Below, piece after piece: positions 28,446-39,951 of a stretch of DNA of 64,000 nt; position 1 is the first letter of the stretch, and each line of letters opens with the position of its first letter. A model generated the notes under the pieces. That model was not told the DNA's origin and did not search any database. It worked only from the letters and a program-made list of their open reading frames with translations. Source of the stretch: Yersinia massiliensis CCUG 53443 (GTDB lineage: Bacteria > Pseudomonadota > Gammaproteobacteria > Enterobacterales > Enterobacteriaceae); the NCBI RefSeq assembly GCF_000312485.1, contig NZ_HE997643.1:460131-524130 (forward strand), written 5' to 3'. Made by a program: the position numbers and the translations under genes.

Positions 28446-29339
28446 ATGGAGCAGCTTAAAGCTGAATTAAGTGTCGTGCTTGGGGAATCGGTATCCCGCC
28501 TTGAACGTATCAGCGAGCAGCCGTATGCCCACCTGTATGCCATGTATAACCAGCAGGGGCAGGCTATTCCATTATTGGCTAAGAGTTATGTTTGTCAGGG
28601 GATCGCCCAACAAGAGGCCTATAAATTGTCAATGTTGGCACGAGAGGGCGATATTCGCTTACCCACCGTGTACGGCTTGGTGATGACTCATGAGTCCCCT
28701 TACAAAGAAATTCTGCTGATGGAACGCTTGCGAGGTGTGTCAGTAGAAGCGCCCACACGGACGGGAGATCGATGGAATGCCCTGATGGATCAAATCGTAG
28801 AGGGCGTATTGGCATGGCATCGAATTGACAGTCATGGCTGTGTCGGTAATGTTGACAGCACGCAAGAAAATGATTGGTTCAGTTGGTACCAGCAACGGGT
28901 TGAAGTGTTGTGGGCCAGCTTATCGAATATCAATTCACCGCTCATGACGTTAGAAGATCGAGCGATACTTTACCGCTCCAAAGCCTCACTAAAAACACTT
29001 TTCGCCGGTTTTGATGACAGTTCGGTGCTGGTTCACGGCAATTTAACCTTACGTAGCATGTTAAAAGATCCGCGCAGTGATCAGTTATTAGCCATGCTGA
29101 ATCCTGGCCCTATGTTATGGGCACCGCGTGAATATGACTTATTCCGTCTTAGCGAAGAGGGCATGCCGAGTCAGCTTTTTTATCGCTATCTCATTAAAGC
29201 GCCAGTGTCTGAATCTTTCGTCGCCCGCCGCTGGTTGTATACGATTTGGGAATTAGTCTCTCGCTTTATTCATACGGGCAATCTCGATCGCGCTATATTT
29301 GATAACGCCGCAAGGCAGCTTCTGCCTTGGCTAAATTAG
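28446..29339 (+). CDS. ycbJ: YcbJ, aminoglycoside phosphotransferase-fold protein
   Basis: 297 aa, identical in length to E. coli YcbJ and collinear throughout (LLMERLRGVSVEAPTRT, AWHRIDSHGCVGNVDSTQEN, MLWAPREYDLFRL). It belongs to the APH/choline-kinase fold, but the catalytic loop reads VLVHGNLTLRSML and lacks the standard Asp of HGDxxxxN kinases, so phosphotransfer is doubtful. The role is unknown. It lies between the kdsB terminator and convergent elyC, as in E. coli. Confidence 0.93.
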   Translation: MEQLKAELSVVLGESVSRLERISEQPYAHLYAMYNQQGQAIPLLAKSYVCQGIAQQEAYKLSMLAREGDIRLPTVYGLVMTHESPYKEILLMERLRGVSVEAPTRTGDRWNALMDQIVEGVLAWHRIDSHGCVGNVDSTQENDWFSWYQQRVEVLWASLSNINSPLMTLEDRAILYRSKASLKTLFAGFDDSSVLVHGNLTLRSMLKDPRSDQLLAMLNPGPMLWAPREYDLFRLSEEGMPSQLFYRYLIKAPVSESFVARRWLYTIWELVSRFIHTGNLDRAIFDNAARQLLPWLN

Positions 29340-29348
29340 TAGTCTGAA

Positions 29349-30140
29349 TCAGTGGGTTTTATCGCTGCTATTTTTATCATCACGATAATACCCCGTTAAT
29401 TTTTGCCACATTAATCCTAACGTCTCATACCACGCACGTTCGGTATGACCTAAATAGGTTGCCGCCGGTAAGCTACGCTCCCAACTGTGTAAGGGCGTGG
29501 TGACTGCTAACTGGTTGGCGGGAGCTGGTATCGGATGCAGCCCGATGTCAGTAAAGAATTTTATCGCTCGCGGTAAATGATTTGCTGATGTCACCAATAA
29601 AAATGGTTTATCTCCCACCAAGGCAGCGACTGCGGCTGCTTCTTCCACAGTATCTTTGGGTTGGTCTAAGGCCACAATATTTGTCGGCGGAACACCTAAA
29701 CTCTCGGCAACTTGGGCGGCAGTTTTCGCACTGCTTTGACTACCGGGGTTATTGCCACCTGTAAAAACCATTTTTGCATTAGGATGGGCACGATATAGCC
29801 TAATTCCCTCGGTCACCCTAGGTAAACTATTCGCAAATAAATTTGAACTTGGTGCCCAATTCGGATTAAACGTGTAGCCGCCGCCAAGAACAACAATGTA
29901 TTCTACTGGGTCGCTTCCCTGATAGGTGGTGTACTGTTTTTCTAATGGCAATAGCAGGCGATCGGCGACAGGTTGTAAACTAATCAGCAATAATACCAGC
30001 CAACTGAACGTGAAAAGTGTTTTGCCACTTTTCTGCCAGCGTGTAAACCACAATAAGATTAATGCCAGTCCCATAATGATAAGTAGAAAAGGTAGGGGCA
30101 TTAATAAGCCGCCGACAAATTTTTTTAAGGTAAAAAGCAT
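29349..30140 (-). CDS. elyC: Envelope biogenesis factor ElyC (DUF218)
   Basis: 263-aa inner-membrane protein with two N-terminal hydrophobic segments (about residues 10-32 and 40-60) and a periplasmic DUF218 domain containing VEYIVVLGGGYTFNP, MVFTGGNNPGSQSS and DTVEEAAAV. E. coli ElyC (YcbC) is needed for normal peptidoglycan assembly at low temperature and is linked to undecaprenyl-phosphate lipid carrier use. It runs opposite to its neighbours and ends 9 bases from the ycbJ stop. The N-terminal MLFTLKKFVGGLLMPLPF fits the E. coli start. Confidence 0.93.
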   Translation of the reverse strand: MLFTLKKFVGGLLMPLPFLLIIMGLALILLWFTRWQKSGKTLFTFSWLVLLLISLQPVADRLLLPLEKQYTTYQGSDPVEYIVVLGGGYTFNPNWAPSSNLFANSLPRVTEGIRLYRAHPNAKMVFTGGNNPGSQSSAKTAAQVAESLGVPPTNIVALDQPKDTVEEAAAVAALVGDKPFLLVTSANHLPRAIKFFTDIGLHPIPAPANQLAVTTPLHSWERSLPAATYLGHTERAWYETLGLMWQKLTGYYRDDKNSSDKTH

Positions 30141-30339
30141 AAAAACAGGGACCTTTTGACTGAAAAAACGGCATTTGGCGTGGATTACTGGCCAAGAAGA
30201 TTTATTCTAAGTCAGGCTGTGCCAAAATAGCAGGTTAGCAGGCATTCTTTTTGCTGTAGCCATTGATTTGCGAGTCTCAATAAGGCCGGTTAATCAATAG
30301 CTATAGATTTAACCAAAGTCACTGGCGGAGCCGTTGTTC

Positions 30340-31125
30340 ATGCAGGATCGTAATTTCGATGATATTGCCGAGAAATTTTCCCGCAATATCTATGGTACGA
30401 CGAAGGGAATGATTCGCCAGGCGGTAGTTTGGCAAGATATTACCGAGCTGTTAGCGCAACTGCCGCAACGACCTTTGCGGATTTTAGATGCGGGGGGTGG
30501 CGAAGGGCATATGGCTTGCCAACTAGCGGCACTCGGTCATCAGGTATTATTATGTGACCTGTCCGCCGAGATGATCCAGCGAGCAAAAGTGGCAGCTCAA
30601 GAAAAAGGTGTGAGCCACAACATGCAATTTGTACAAAGTGCGGCTCAGGACATCACCCAACATTTAGAACAGCCGGTTGATCTGATATTGTTCCATGCGG
30701 TTTTAGAATGGATTGCAGAGCCACAAGAAGTTCTGCAAATACTTTTTAATGCGTTGAATCCAGATGGCGCGCTCTCATTGATGTTTTTCAATGCCAACGG
30801 ATTGGTGATGCGCAATGCGGTATTAGGTAACTTTCAGTTAGCGATACCAGGCGTTAAAAGGCGTCGGCAGCGCTCGTTATCACCGCAATACCCACTGGAT
30901 CCGCCAACGGTATATGGTTGGCTTGAGCAAATGGGGTTATCCATTAGCGGTAAAACAGGAGTACGGGTGTTTCACGATTACATGAAAAATAAACAGCAAC
31001 AAGTCGATGAGTTTGCTGAATTATTGGCGTTGGAACAGCGCTATTGCCGTCAGGAGCCCTTTATCAGTTTGGGGCGCTACGTGCATGTCATGGCGTTTAA
31101 GCCGAATCTGAAGGACCCATTATGA
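30340..31125 (+). CDS. cmoM: tRNA cmo5U34 methyltransferase CmoM
   Basis: SAM-dependent methyltransferase that converts cmo5U to its methyl ester at tRNA wobble position 34 (formerly SmtA). It is 261 aa, as in E. coli. SAM motif I is [13 protein letters not shown] (about residues 47-60), motif II is [10 protein letters not shown], and [10 protein letters not shown] follows. The ATG at 30340 ([15 protein letters not shown]) is chosen over a TTG two codons upstream because GGAG lies nine bases before it. Its stop overlaps the mukF start by four bases, giving the conserved cmoM-mukFEB unit. Confidence 0.97.
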   Translation: MQDRNFDDIAEKFSRNIYGTTKGMIRQAVVWQDITELLAQLPQRPLRILDAGGGEGHMACQLAALGHQVLLCDLSAEMIQRAKVAAQEKGVSHNMQFVQSAAQDITQHLEQPVDLILFHAVLEWIAEPQEVLQILFNALNPDGALSLMFFNANGLVMRNAVLGNFQLAIPGVKRRRQRSLSPQYPLDPPTVYGWLEQMGLSISGKTGVRVFHDYMKNKQQQVDEFAELLALEQRYCRQEPFISLGRYVHVMAFKPNLKDPL

Positions 31126-32444
31126 GTGAATTTTCCCAGACAGTCCCCGAACTGGTCGCCTGGGCGCGGAAAAATGATTTCTCGATTACGCTGCCAACCG
31201 AGCGTTTAGCCTTTCTGATGGCGATCGCGACATTAAACGGTGAGCGACTCGACGGTGAAATGAGCGAAGGTGAGTTGATTGACGCATTTCGTCACGTCAG
31301 TAAAGGCTTTGAACAGACCTCCGAAACTGTCACGGTACGGGCAAATAACGCCATCAATGACATGGTGCGCCAGCGCTTATTGAACCGATTTACCAGTGAA
31401 ATGGCAGATGGTAATGCGATTTACCGCCTGACTCCTTTGGGTATCGGCATTACCGATTACTATATTCGCCAGCGTGAATTCTCAACGCTGCGCTTATCAA
31501 TGCAACTGTCGATTGTGGCGCAAGAGCTACAGCGTGCAGCAGAAGCGGCAGAAGAGGGTGGCGATGAATTCCATTGGCACCGTAATGTTTTTGCACCCCT
31601 AAAATACTCTGTGGCTGAAATTTTCGACAGTATCGATATGACGCAGCGCTTAATGGATGAACAGCAACACAGCGTAAAAGAAGATATCGCTGCGCTGTTA
31701 AATCAAGATTGGCGCGCGGCCATCGCCAGTTGTGAAGTCCTGCTGTCCGAAACCTCTGGGACACTGCGTGAGTTACAAGATACGTTAGAAGCGGCGGGAG
31801 ATAAGCTTCAGGCGAATTTATTGCGTATCCAAGAAGCCACTATTGGCAATGTTGGTTTGGATTTGGTTGATAAATTAGTCTTTGATTTACAAAGCAAACT
31901 TGACCGTATTATCAGTTGGGGCCAACAGGCGATTGACCTGTGGATCGGCTATGACCGCCACGTGCATAAGTTTATCCGTACGGCGATAGATATGGATAAA
32001 AACCGTGTCTTTGCTCAACGCTTGCGCCAATCAGTGCAGAACTATTTTGATAGTCCTTGGGCTTTAACCTACGCCAACGCGGATCGTCTGTTGGATATGC
32101 GTGATGAAGAACTGTCATTGCGTAGCGAAGAAGTCACAGGGGAGCTGCCACCGGATCTGGAATTCGAAGAGTTCAATCAGATCCGAGAGCAGTTAGCCGC
32201 CATGATTGAACAGGCATTGCTGGTGTATCAGCAACAAAAAATGCCACTCAACTTGGGGGAAGTGATGCGCGAATACCTCGTGCAATATCCGCGTGCTCGT
32301 CATTTCGACGTGGCTCGTATCCTGGTCGACCAGGCAGTTCGCCTTGGTGTGGCCGAAGCCGATTTCTCAGGGTTACCTGCCGAATGGCTGGCAATCAATG
32401 ATTACGGAGCCAAGGTGCAGGCACATGTCATCAACAAATATTGA
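31122..32444 (+). CDS. mukF: Chromosome partition protein MukF (kleisin)
   Basis: Kleisin subunit of the MukBEF condensin that organises and segregates the chromosome. It is 440 aa, as in E. coli, with the N-terminal winged-helix dimerisation domain ([18 protein letters not shown]), a central helical region (about 120-290) and the C-terminal winged helix that meets the MukB head. It overlaps cmoM by four bases and mukE by 20, enforcing coupled synthesis of the complex. Confidence 0.98.
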   Translation: MSEFSQTVPELVAWARKNDFSITLPTERLAFLMAIATLNGERLDGEMSEGELIDAFRHVSKGFEQTSETVTVRANNAINDMVRQRLLNRFTSEMADGNAIYRLTPLGIGITDYYIRQREFSTLRLSMQLSIVAQELQRAAEAAEEGGDEFHWHRNVFAPLKYSVAEIFDSIDMTQRLMDEQQHSVKEDIAALLNQDWRAAIASCEVLLSETSGTLRELQDTLEAAGDKLQANLLRIQEATIGNVGLDLVDKLVFDLQSKLDRIISWGQQAIDLWIGYDRHVHKFIRTAIDMDKNRVFAQRLRQSVQNYFDSPWALTYANADRLLDMRDEELSLRSEEVTGELPPDLEFEEFNQIREQLAAMIEQALLVYQQQKMPLNLGEVMREYLVQYPRARHFDVARILVDQAVRLGVAEADFSGLPAEWLAINDYGAKVQAHVINKY

Positions 32445-33153
32445 AGTAGTAATGCCGGTTAAACTGGCTCAGGCATTGGCCAACTCACTGTTTCCGGCGC
32501 TGGATAGCCAGTTGCGTGCGGGTCGTCATATTGGTATTGACGAGCTGGATAATCATGCTTACCTGATGGATTTTCAGGAGCAATTGGAAGAATTTTATAC
32601 CCGCTATAACGTGGAATTAATTCGCGCGCCGGAAGGTTTCTTCTATTTACGCCCACGCTCTACCACGCTTATCCCACGCTCTGTGCTTTCTGAGCTGGAT
32701 ATGATGGTGGGCAAGATCCTGTGTTATCTGTATCTCAGTCCAGAGCGTTTGGCCCATGAAGGGATCTTTGCTCAGCACGAGCTGTACGAAGAATTACTGA
32801 GTTTGGCTGATGAGAGCAAATTGCTGAAGTTTGTTAACCAGCGCTCGACCGGTTCAGATTTGGATAAACAAAAGCTGCAAGAAAAAGTACGAACGTCACT
32901 TAATCGGCTACGTCGGTTGGGCATGATCTACTTTATGGGCAATGACAGCAGCAAGTTTCGCATCACAGAAGCGGTCTTCCGTTTTGGTGCCGATGTGCGC
33001 AGCGGTGATGATCCACGTGAAGCACAGTTACGCATGATCCGTGATGGCGAGGCGATGGCGGTGGAAAATAGTCTGTCACTCCATGATGAAGTCGATGAAA
33101 CAGATATCACCATGGGCAATACAATGGACAGTGCAGAGGATGAACAGGAATGA
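32425..33153 (+). CDS. mukE: Chromosome partition protein MukE
   Basis: KITE subunit that binds the MukF linker and regulates MukB ATPase. From the ATG at 32425 it has 242 aa (E. coli 234) and begins [26 protein letters not shown]. The segment [33 protein letters not shown] is highly conserved. The C-terminal acidic tail ([19 protein letters not shown]) is longer than in E. coli. A longer in-frame opening from 32293 lies inside mukF and was rejected. It overlaps mukF by 20 bases and mukB by four. Confidence 0.97.
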   Translation: MSSTNIEVVMPVKLAQALANSLFPALDSQLRAGRHIGIDELDNHAYLMDFQEQLEEFYTRYNVELIRAPEGFFYLRPRSTTLIPRSVLSELDMMVGKILCYLYLSPERLAHEGIFAQHELYEELLSLADESKLLKFVNQRSTGSDLDKQKLQEKVRTSLNRLRRLGMIYFMGNDSSKFRITEAVFRFGADVRSGDDPREAQLRMIRDGEAMAVENSLSLHDEVDETDITMGNTMDSAEDEQE

Positions 33154-36100
33154 TTGAACGCGGTAAATTTCGCTCACTGACCTTGGTTAACTGGAATGGT
33201 TTCTTTGCTCGGACATTCGATCTTGATGAGCTTGTCACCACGTTATCGGGCGGTAATGGGGCGGGTAAATCGACCGCCATGGCCGCTTTTGTCACAGCAT
33301 TGATTCCTGACCTGACGCTGCTGCACTTTCGTAACACCACCGAAGCGGGGGCGACCAGCGGCTCCCGTGATAAAGGCTTACACGGTAAATTGCGTGCTGG
33401 TGTCTGTTATTCAACGTTAGACGTTGTCAACTCACGCCATCAGCGGATTGTGGTCGGTGTCCGTTTGCAGCAAGTGGCAGGACGCGACCGTAAAGTCGAC
33501 ATCAAACCTTTCACCATTCAAGGGTTGCCAACGGCTATCCAACCCACACAGATCCTCACCGAAGTTGTGGGCGAACGTCAGGCACGTGTACTGTCGCTGC
33601 AAGAGCTAAAAGAACGTGTCGAAGAGATGGAAGGGGTGCAGTTTAAGCAGTTTAACTCCATTACTGATTACCATTCCCTCATGTTTGATTTGGGTGTGAT
33701 TCCGAAGCGTTTGCGCTCTTCGGCAGATCGCAGCAAGTTCTATCGTTTGATTGAAGCCTCGTTGTACGGCGGGATCTCCAGCGCCATTACCCGTTCACTG
33801 CGCGATTACTTATTGCCAGAAAATAGCGGCGTGCGTAAAGCCTTCCAAGATATGGAAGCGGCGTTACGTGAGAACCGCATGACGCTCGAAGCGATTCGCG
33901 TCACGCAGTCAGATCGTGACCTGTTTAAGCACCTGATTTCAGAAGCCACGTCTTATGTTGCTGCCGACTACATGCGCCATGCCAATGAGCGGCGTATTCA
34001 TCTCGATGGTGCGCTGGTCTTGCGTCGTGATTTGCTGACCAGCCGCAAACAATTGGTGACGGAACAGTACCGACATGTAGAGATGTCCCGCGAATTGGCG
34101 GAGCAAAGTGGCGCAGAGTCGGATCTTGAAACGGATTACCAAGCTGCCAGTGACCACTTAAGTCTGGTGCAGACAGCGATGCGTCAGCAGGAAAAAATTG
34201 AGCGTTATCAGAGTGATCTGGAAGAGCTAACCTATCGGCTGGAAGAACAAAGTGAAGTTGTTGGGGAAGCTGGCGAGCAGCAGGCAGATAACGAAGCCCG
34301 CGCTGAAGCTGCTGAGTTGGAAGTGGATGAGCTGAAAAGCCAGTTGGCCGATTACCAGCAAGCGCTGGACGTTCAACAGACCCGAGCCATTCAGTATCAG
34401 CAAGCACTCCAAGCACTGGAGCGTGCACGTGCGCTGTGCCAATTACCTGAGTTAACCGCGGATAACGCTGAAGACTGGCTGGAGACTTTCCAAGCCAAAG
34501 AGCAAGAAGCGACCGAATCATTATTACAGCTTGAGCAAAAACTGAGTGTAGCCGATGCCGCACACAGTCAATTTGAACAGGCCTATCAGTTGGTGGTGAA
34601 CATCGTTGGCCAAGTTAGCCGCAGTGAGGCTTGGCAAGCGGCCCGTGAATTACTCCGTGATTGGCCATCGCAGCAACATTTGGCAGAACGCGTGCAGCCT
34701 TTACGTATGCGTTTATCCGAACTGGAACAACGCTTACGTGCCCAACAAGATGCAGAACGCTTATTGCAGGAATTCTGCAAACGTCAGGGTCAGGCATATC
34801 AGCCGGAAGAGTTGGAAGAGTTGCAGCGTGAGCTGGAATCACATGTTGAAGAGCTTTCTCTCAGTGTCAGTGATGCTGGCGAGCGGCGTATGGAAATGCG
34901 CCAAGAGCTGGAGCAACTGAAGCTAAAAATTCAGGAATTAACCGCACGAGCCCCTGTCTGGCTGGCCGCGCAAGATGCGCTGAGCCAACTGAGTGAGCAG
35001 AGCGGCGAGGAGCTGGAAGATAGCCGCCAAGTCACTGAGCACATGCAACAGTTGCTCGAGCGTGAGCGTGAAACGACGGTTGAGCGCGATGAAGTGGCTG
35101 CCACCAAGCGCGCCATTGATGCTCAAATCGAGCGTTTGAGTCAACCAAGTGGTGCTGAAGATGCGCGCATGATTGCGCTGGCTGAGCGTTTCGGTGGTGT
35201 GTTGTTGTCTGAGATTTATGACGATGTCACCCTTGACGATGCCCCATACTTCTCAGCGCTTTACGGCCCATCACGCCACGGCATCGTGGTACCTGATTTA
35301 TCATTGGTGCGAGATCAACTGGTTGGTTTGGAAGATTGCCCTGAAGACCTCTATTTGATCGAAGGGGACCCGCAGTCATTTGATGACAGCGTGTTCGCGG
35401 TTGAAGAGCATGACAACGCCGTCGTCGTAAAAATTGCGGATCGTCAGTGGCGTTATTCGCGTTACCCTGAAGTGCCACTATTTGGGCGTGCTGCTCGTGA
35501 GAATCGCTTAGAAGCGCTGTATCAAGAGCGTGATAGCTTGGCTGAACGCTATGCCACGTTGTCATTTGATGTGCAAAAAACGCAGCGTTTACATCAAGCG
35601 TTCAGCCGCTTTATTGGCTCTCATCTGGCAGTGGCTTTCGATGCTGATCCTGAAGCTGAGATTCGCCTATTGAATACCCGCCGCAGTGAGATTGAACGTG
35701 CGCTGAATGCGCATGAAGATCAAAACCAGCAGCAGCACCAGCAGTTTGCGCAGGCGAAAGAAGGTATTTCGGCTCTTAACCGATTGATCCCATTAGTCTC
35801 TTTGCTACTGGATGATACTTTGACTGACAGAGTTGAAGAAATCACCGAGGAGTTGGCTGAAGCGCAAGAAGCGGCTCGCCATATTCAGAAGCACGGCGCA
35901 TCGCTGACTAAACTTGAGCCCTTATTGTCTGTCTTGCAAAGTGATCCTCAGCAACATGAACAGTTGCAGGAAAACTATACCTTGGCTCAAAACAGCCAGC
36001 GCCAAGCCAAACAGCAAGCTTTTGCACTGACCGAAGTTGTTCAGCGCCGTGCGCATTTCAGCTATACCGACTCCGCTGGCATGCTGACGGAGAACTCGGA

Positions 36101-37598
36101 TCTCAATGATAAGTTGCGTCAGCGCTTAGAGCAGGCAGAGTCAGAACGTACCCGTGCTCGTGAGCAGTTGCGCCAATATCAGGCTCAGTTTACCCAGTAC
36201 AACCAAGTGCTAGCCTCGCTTAAAAGTTCTTTTGATGCCAAACGTGAGATGCTGAAGGAGCTGAGTCAGGAGCTAGTGGATATTGGTGTTCAGGCCGATG
36301 CTGATGCAGAAGCCCGCGCTCGCACACGACGAGATGAACTCCATGCAGCATTGAGCACAAACCGTTCGCGCCGTAATCAGTTGGAAAAACAGATTACATT
36401 CTGTGAAGCCGAGATGGACAGCTTGCAGAAGAAATTACGCAAGCTGGAGCGAGATTATCACCAAATTCGTGAGCAAGTCGTCACGGCGAAAGCAGGCTGG
36501 TGTGCAGTGATGCGGATGGTGAAAGATAATGGCGTGGAGCGTCGTTTACATCGCCGGGAACTGGCTTATATGGACGGTGATGAGCTGCGTTCAATGTCGG
36601 ATAAAGCGTTGGGGGCATTGCGTCTAGCAGTCGCTGACAACGAGCATCTGCGAGACGTGTTGCGCTTGTCTGAGGATCCAAAACGGCCAGAGCGTAAAAT
36701 CCAATTCTATATTGCGGTATACCAACATCTGCGTGAACGTATTCGCCAAGATATTATTCGTACCGATGATCCGGTCGAAGCCATTGAGCAGATGGAGATA
36801 GAGTTGGGTCGTTTGACGGAAGAGTTGACCGCGCGTGAGCAGAAATTAGCCATCAGTTCCAAAAGTGTGTCGAATATCATCCGCAAAACGATTCAACGTG
36901 AACAGAATCGTATCCGCATGCTGAACCAAGGTTTACAAGCCGTTTCATTTGGTCAGGTGAAGAGTGTGCGGTTGAATGTGAATGTGCGCGAAGCCCATTC
37001 AACCTTGCTCGAAGTGCTATCTGAGCAGCAAGAACAGCATCAGGACTTGTTCAATAGCAACCGCCTGACCTTCTCGGAAGCATTGGCGAAACTGTATCAA
37101 CGCCTGAACCCACAAATCGATATGGGGCAGCGGTTGCCGCAAACTATCGGGGAAGAGTTACTGGATTATCGTAACTACTTGGAGCTTGAGGTTGAGGTTA
37201 ACCGAGGCGCGGATGGTTGGTTGCGTGCTGAAAGTGGCGCATTGTCCACTGGTGAAGCGATTGGTACGGGGATGTCTATTCTGGTGATGGTGGTACAAAG
37301 CTGGGAAGAAGAATCACGCCGTTTACGTGGTAAAGATATTTCCCCTTGCCGATTACTGTTCTTGGATGAGGCCGCACGTTTGGATGCGAAATCCATCGCG
37401 ACATTATTTGAGTTGTGTGAGCGGTTGGAAATGCAATTAATTATCGCCGCACCTGAAAATATTAGTCCTGAAAAAGGGACAACCTATAAGTTGGTGCGTA
37501 AAGTCTTCCAAAATCATGAACATGTACATGTGGTTGGTTTACGTGGATTTGCGAATGACATGCCGACATTGCCAGTTGAACACATGAGAGGTGGTTAA
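33150..37598 (+). CDS. mukB: Chromosome partition protein MukB (SMC-like ATPase)
   Basis: SMC-type ATPase of the MukBEF condensin. It is 1482 aa (E. coli 1486). Walker A is [14 protein letters not shown] near residue 36. Two very long coiled-coil arms rich in Q, E, L and R flank the central hinge (about residues 650-780: [27 protein letters not shown]). The C-terminal head has signature [19 protein letters not shown] and Walker [15 protein letters not shown]. It overlaps mukE by four bases and ends before a terminator. Many long opposite-strand open frames inside it are shadows of its biased composition. Confidence 0.98.
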   Translation: MIERGKFRSLTLVNWNGFFARTFDLDELVTTLSGGNGAGKSTAMAAFVTALIPDLTLLHFRNTTEAGATSGSRDKGLHGKLRAGVCYSTLDVVNSRHQRIVVGVRLQQVAGRDRKVDIKPFTIQGLPTAIQPTQILTEVVGERQARVLSLQELKERVEEMEGVQFKQFNSITDYHSLMFDLGVIPKRLRSSADRSKFYRLIEASLYGGISSAITRSLRDYLLPENSGVRKAFQDMEAALRENRMTLEAIRVTQSDRDLFKHLISEATSYVAADYMRHANERRIHLDGALVLRRDLLTSRKQLVTEQYRHVEMSRELAEQSGAESDLETDYQAASDHLSLVQTAMRQQEKIERYQSDLEELTYRLEEQSEVVGEAGEQQADNEARAEAAELEVDELKSQLADYQQALDVQQTRAIQYQQALQALERARALCQLPELTADNAEDWLETFQAKEQEATESLLQLEQKLSVADAAHSQFEQAYQLVVNIVGQVSRSEAWQAARELLRDWPSQQHLAERVQPLRMRLSELEQRLRAQQDAERLLQEFCKRQGQAYQPEELEELQRELESHVEELSLSVSDAGERRMEMRQELEQLKLKIQELTARAPVWLAAQDALSQLSEQSGEELEDSRQVTEHMQQLLERERETTVERDEVAATKRAIDAQIERLSQPSGAEDARMIALAERFGGVLLSEIYDDVTLDDAPYFSALYGPSRHGIVVPDLSLVRDQLVGLEDCPEDLYLIEGDPQSFDDSVFAVEEHDNAVVVKIADRQWRYSRYPEVPLFGRAARENRLEALYQERDSLAERYATLSFDVQKTQRLHQAFSRFIGSHLAVAFDADPEAEIRLLNTRRSEIERALNAHEDQNQQQHQQFAQAKEGISALNRLIPLVSLLLDDTLTDRVEEITEELAEAQEAARHIQKHGASLTKLEPLLSVLQSDPQQHEQLQENYTLAQNSQRQAKQQAFALTEVVQRRAHFSYTDSAGMLTENSDLNDKLRQRLEQAESERTRAREQLRQYQAQFTQYNQVLASLKSSFDAKREMLKELSQELVDIGVQADADAEARARTRRDELHAALSTNRSRRNQLEKQITFCEAEMDSLQKKLRKLERDYHQIREQVVTAKAGWCAVMRMVKDNGVERRLHRRELAYMDGDELRSMSDKALGALRLAVADNEHLRDVLRLSEDPKRPERKIQFYIAVYQHLRERIRQDIIRTDDPVEAIEQMEIELGRLTEELTAREQKLAISSKSVSNIIRKTIQREQNRIRMLNQGLQAVSFGQVKSVRLNVNVREAHSTLLEVLSEQQEQHQDLFNSNRLTFSEALAKLYQRLNPQIDMGQRLPQTIGEELLDYRNYLELEVEVNRGADGWLRAESGALSTGEAIGTGMSILVMVVQSWEEESRRLRGKDISPCRLLFLDEAARLDAKSIATLFELCERLEMQLIIAAPENISPEKGTTYKLVRKVFQNHEHVHVVGLRGFANDMPTLPVEHMRGG

Positions 37599-37640
37599 TT
37601 GTTGTTCAGTTAAAGCACGAGAATGATTAATTCTAATAAA

Positions 37641-37667
37641 TGGCCGCTGAAAAGCGGCTATTTTTAT
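37641..37667 (+). terminator. Rho-independent terminator of cmoM-mukFEB
   Basis: GCCGCT-GAAA-AGCGGC with extra closing pairs, followed by TATTTTTATTT. Confidence 0.9.
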
Positions 37668-37857
37668 TTGAGAGACAATTTCGGGTTATATTTTATAAGT
37701 ACAGAAAATCTGTTAGCGTAATGTAATGATTAAAAATATCACGTTGGCAGCTCAAAAATTATTCGGATGAGTGAGAGCAGCTAACGCCGCTACGATATCA
37801 AGGAAGAAGGGCAAAGACAGACTATGACGTATTTGACAAGCACACTGGGGGCATAGA

Positions 37858-39750
37858 ATGTCGATAGGGAAACGAAATCCGCAACACGCATTAGCGTTTT
37901 ATTGCGCTTTAATGTGCGGCTTGATGCCTGTTTTTACTGCATCGGCAGCGGCACCGGTCACATCAGTAGATTCCTCTGCGGTGCTGTCCACTAGCGGTCA
38001 GGTGATACCCGCCACATCCAGCATGTCGGTGGCTCAAAGCCGTGAGCAACTGTCGGCAATATTGCCTAAAACAGTGACGCCTTTTTATTCACCGAATCTA
38101 GCCGTGCTATATGCTGCTAATGCGATGCAACCAATGTGGCAGGATAAAGTTGCTGTTCAGCGTTTTCAGCAACAACTCGCCGAAGTGGCGCTTTCCGGTA
38201 TTCAACCGCAATTTATGCAGTGGGTAAAATGGCTGAGTGATCCTGACATTACCGGCATGGCGCGCGATGTGATTTTATCTGATGCCATGTTGGGATATCT
38301 GCATTATATCTCGGGTGTGGGCGCCAACGGCAGTGTGTGGTTGTACAGCAATGTGCCCTACAAGATGGCAGTGCCACCGGCCCCCGTGCTAAACCGTTGG
38401 CAGCAAACGGTGCAAGAAGGTTCGACTGCCGCCTATCTGGCGTCATTAGCTCCCCAGCATCCTCAATACAATAAAATGCACCAAGCATTAAAACAGATGC
38501 TGGCAGATAAACGCCCTTGGCCACAGTTGGCGAATGGACCAAGCTTGCGCCCTGGTCAGCTCAGTGACGACATTCCAGCATTGCGAGAAATCCTCGATAG
38601 AACGGGGATGTTACACCCTGTAGCGACCGCGCCAGTTAAAGCGCCAGAAGTGATCCCCATTGATAACCCAGCCGTTGCCGCGGTTAATGATGACCTCTCG
38701 GTTGATGAAGAGAAAAGTCGCGCTCAAGCACACAGTCTGGTGGTAAGCCCTTCAGCAGCCCCTGTTGCTGATATTCCTGTCACAGGTGGTGTGGCTTCAT
38801 CTTCATCTGCGCCTCTCACGAGTACCGCTGTTATCACTGATAATGTGTATACGCCAGAGCTGGTGGAAGCAGTAAAACGCTTCCAACTGTGGCATGGACT
38901 GAGTGATGATGGCGTTATTGGTGTGCGTACCCGTGAATGGTTAAATGTCTCACCCCAAACGCGGGCAACGTTGTTAGCATTGAATATCCAGCGTTTACGC
39001 ATTTTGCCGGGGCAGGTTGATAACGGCATCATGGTTAACATCCCAAACTATTCGCTGAATTATTATAAGAATGGTGCGGAAGTGCTCTCATCAAGAGTGA
39101 TTGTAGGGCGTCCGAGCCGTAAGACGCCACTGATGAGTAGTGCACTGAATAATGTTGTCGTCAATCCACCTTGGAACGTGCCTACGTCTCTGGTGCGCCA
39201 GGATATCGTGCCGAAAGCACGCTATGATGCCGGTTATTTCCAACGCCACGGTTACACCGTGCTGTCTGGTTGGAGTAATGAGGCGCAAGTCGTTGATCCT
39301 TCCATGATTGACTGGAGCATGATTTCGCCTAATAACTTCCCTTATCGTTTGCGTCAGGCTCCAGGCGCGAGTAATTCGTTGGGAAGATTCAAATTCAATA
39401 TGCCTAGCTCTGATGCAATCTATTTGCATGATACGCCGAACCATGGACTGTTCCAGAAGGATATCCGTGCATTGAGTTCAGGCTGTGTGCGGGTCAATAA
39501 AGCCTCTGATTTAGCCAACATGCTGTTGCAAGATGCAGGCTGGAATGATGCGCGAGTGTCATCGACACTCAAGCAAGGGGATACCACTTACGTCAATATC
39601 CGCCAACGTGTTCCGGTGCAATTGTATTATCTAACGGCATGGGTTGCGGATGACGGTAAGCCACAATTTAGAACAGATATTTACAATTATGATAAGACGG
39701 TGAGATCAGGTGCACAAATCTCACCTCAAGCTGAACTTTTGCTGCAATAA
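37858..39750 (+). CDS. ldtD: L,D-transpeptidase LdtD (YcbB)
   Basis: Periplasmic enzyme that makes 3-3 (mDap-mDap) peptidoglycan crosslinks, important in envelope stress and beta-lactam bypass. It is 630 aa (E. coli 615). There is a signal peptide (about residues 1-31 ending in TASAAA), a helical scaffold with a peptidoglycan-binding-like unit (TPELVEAVKRFQLWHGLSDDGVIGVRTREWL, about 325-360), and a YkuD domain. The catalytic motif is HDTPNHGLFQ...SSGCVRV with Cys543. The extra length lies mainly in an Ala/Ser/Pro-rich linker at about residues 255-320. mepK follows, pairing crosslink synthesis and cleavage. Confidence 0.97.
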   Translation: MSIGKRNPQHALAFYCALMCGLMPVFTASAAAPVTSVDSSAVLSTSGQVIPATSSMSVAQSREQLSAILPKTVTPFYSPNLAVLYAANAMQPMWQDKVAVQRFQQQLAEVALSGIQPQFMQWVKWLSDPDITGMARDVILSDAMLGYLHYISGVGANGSVWLYSNVPYKMAVPPAPVLNRWQQTVQEGSTAAYLASLAPQHPQYNKMHQALKQMLADKRPWPQLANGPSLRPGQLSDDIPALREILDRTGMLHPVATAPVKAPEVIPIDNPAVAAVNDDLSVDEEKSRAQAHSLVVSPSAAPVADIPVTGGVASSSSAPLTSTAVITDNVYTPELVEAVKRFQLWHGLSDDGVIGVRTREWLNVSPQTRATLLALNIQRLRILPGQVDNGIMVNIPNYSLNYYKNGAEVLSSRVIVGRPSRKTPLMSSALNNVVVNPPWNVPTSLVRQDIVPKARYDAGYFQRHGYTVLSGWSNEAQVVDPSMIDWSMISPNNFPYRLRQAPGASNSLGRFKFNMPSSDAIYLHDTPNHGLFQKDIRALSSGCVRVNKASDLANMLLQDAGWNDARVSSTLKQGDTTYVNIRQRVPVQLYYLTAWVADDGKPQFRTDIYNYDKTVRSGAQISPQAELLLQ

Positions 39751-39798
39751 ATGCAGTAAAACTCAATAACTAATGGTCTTAATATCGGGTTGTCGTAA

Positions 39799-39820
39799 GG
39801 GAGACAAAATGACGTCTCCC
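39799..39820. terminator. Hairpin between ldtD and mepK
   Basis: GGGAGAC-AAAATGAC-GTCTCCC, a perfect 7-bp stem; outer GGTT (39788) and AACC (39824) can extend it. There is no T-tract, so the role is unclear. Confidence 0.5.
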
Positions 39821-39951
39821 GTTAACCGAACATCAATGCACAGTAGATGCGAGCCGAATGCGGGTTGACTGGTTTTCCGTAGGCGGTTATGGTTCGGGTC
39901 GGCACATTTAGTGCTTTCTTTTGACATTCTTGCCGGGTATTAACAGAGATC

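Noticed and set aside
32293..32424. N-terminal extension of mukE
   Set aside because: Lies inside mukF coding sequence; conserved MukE begins at 32425.
33925..34563. 212-codon minus-strand open frame inside mukB
   Set aside because: Antisense shadow of the coiled-coil coding bias of mukB; its translation looks like no known protein and has no ribosome site.
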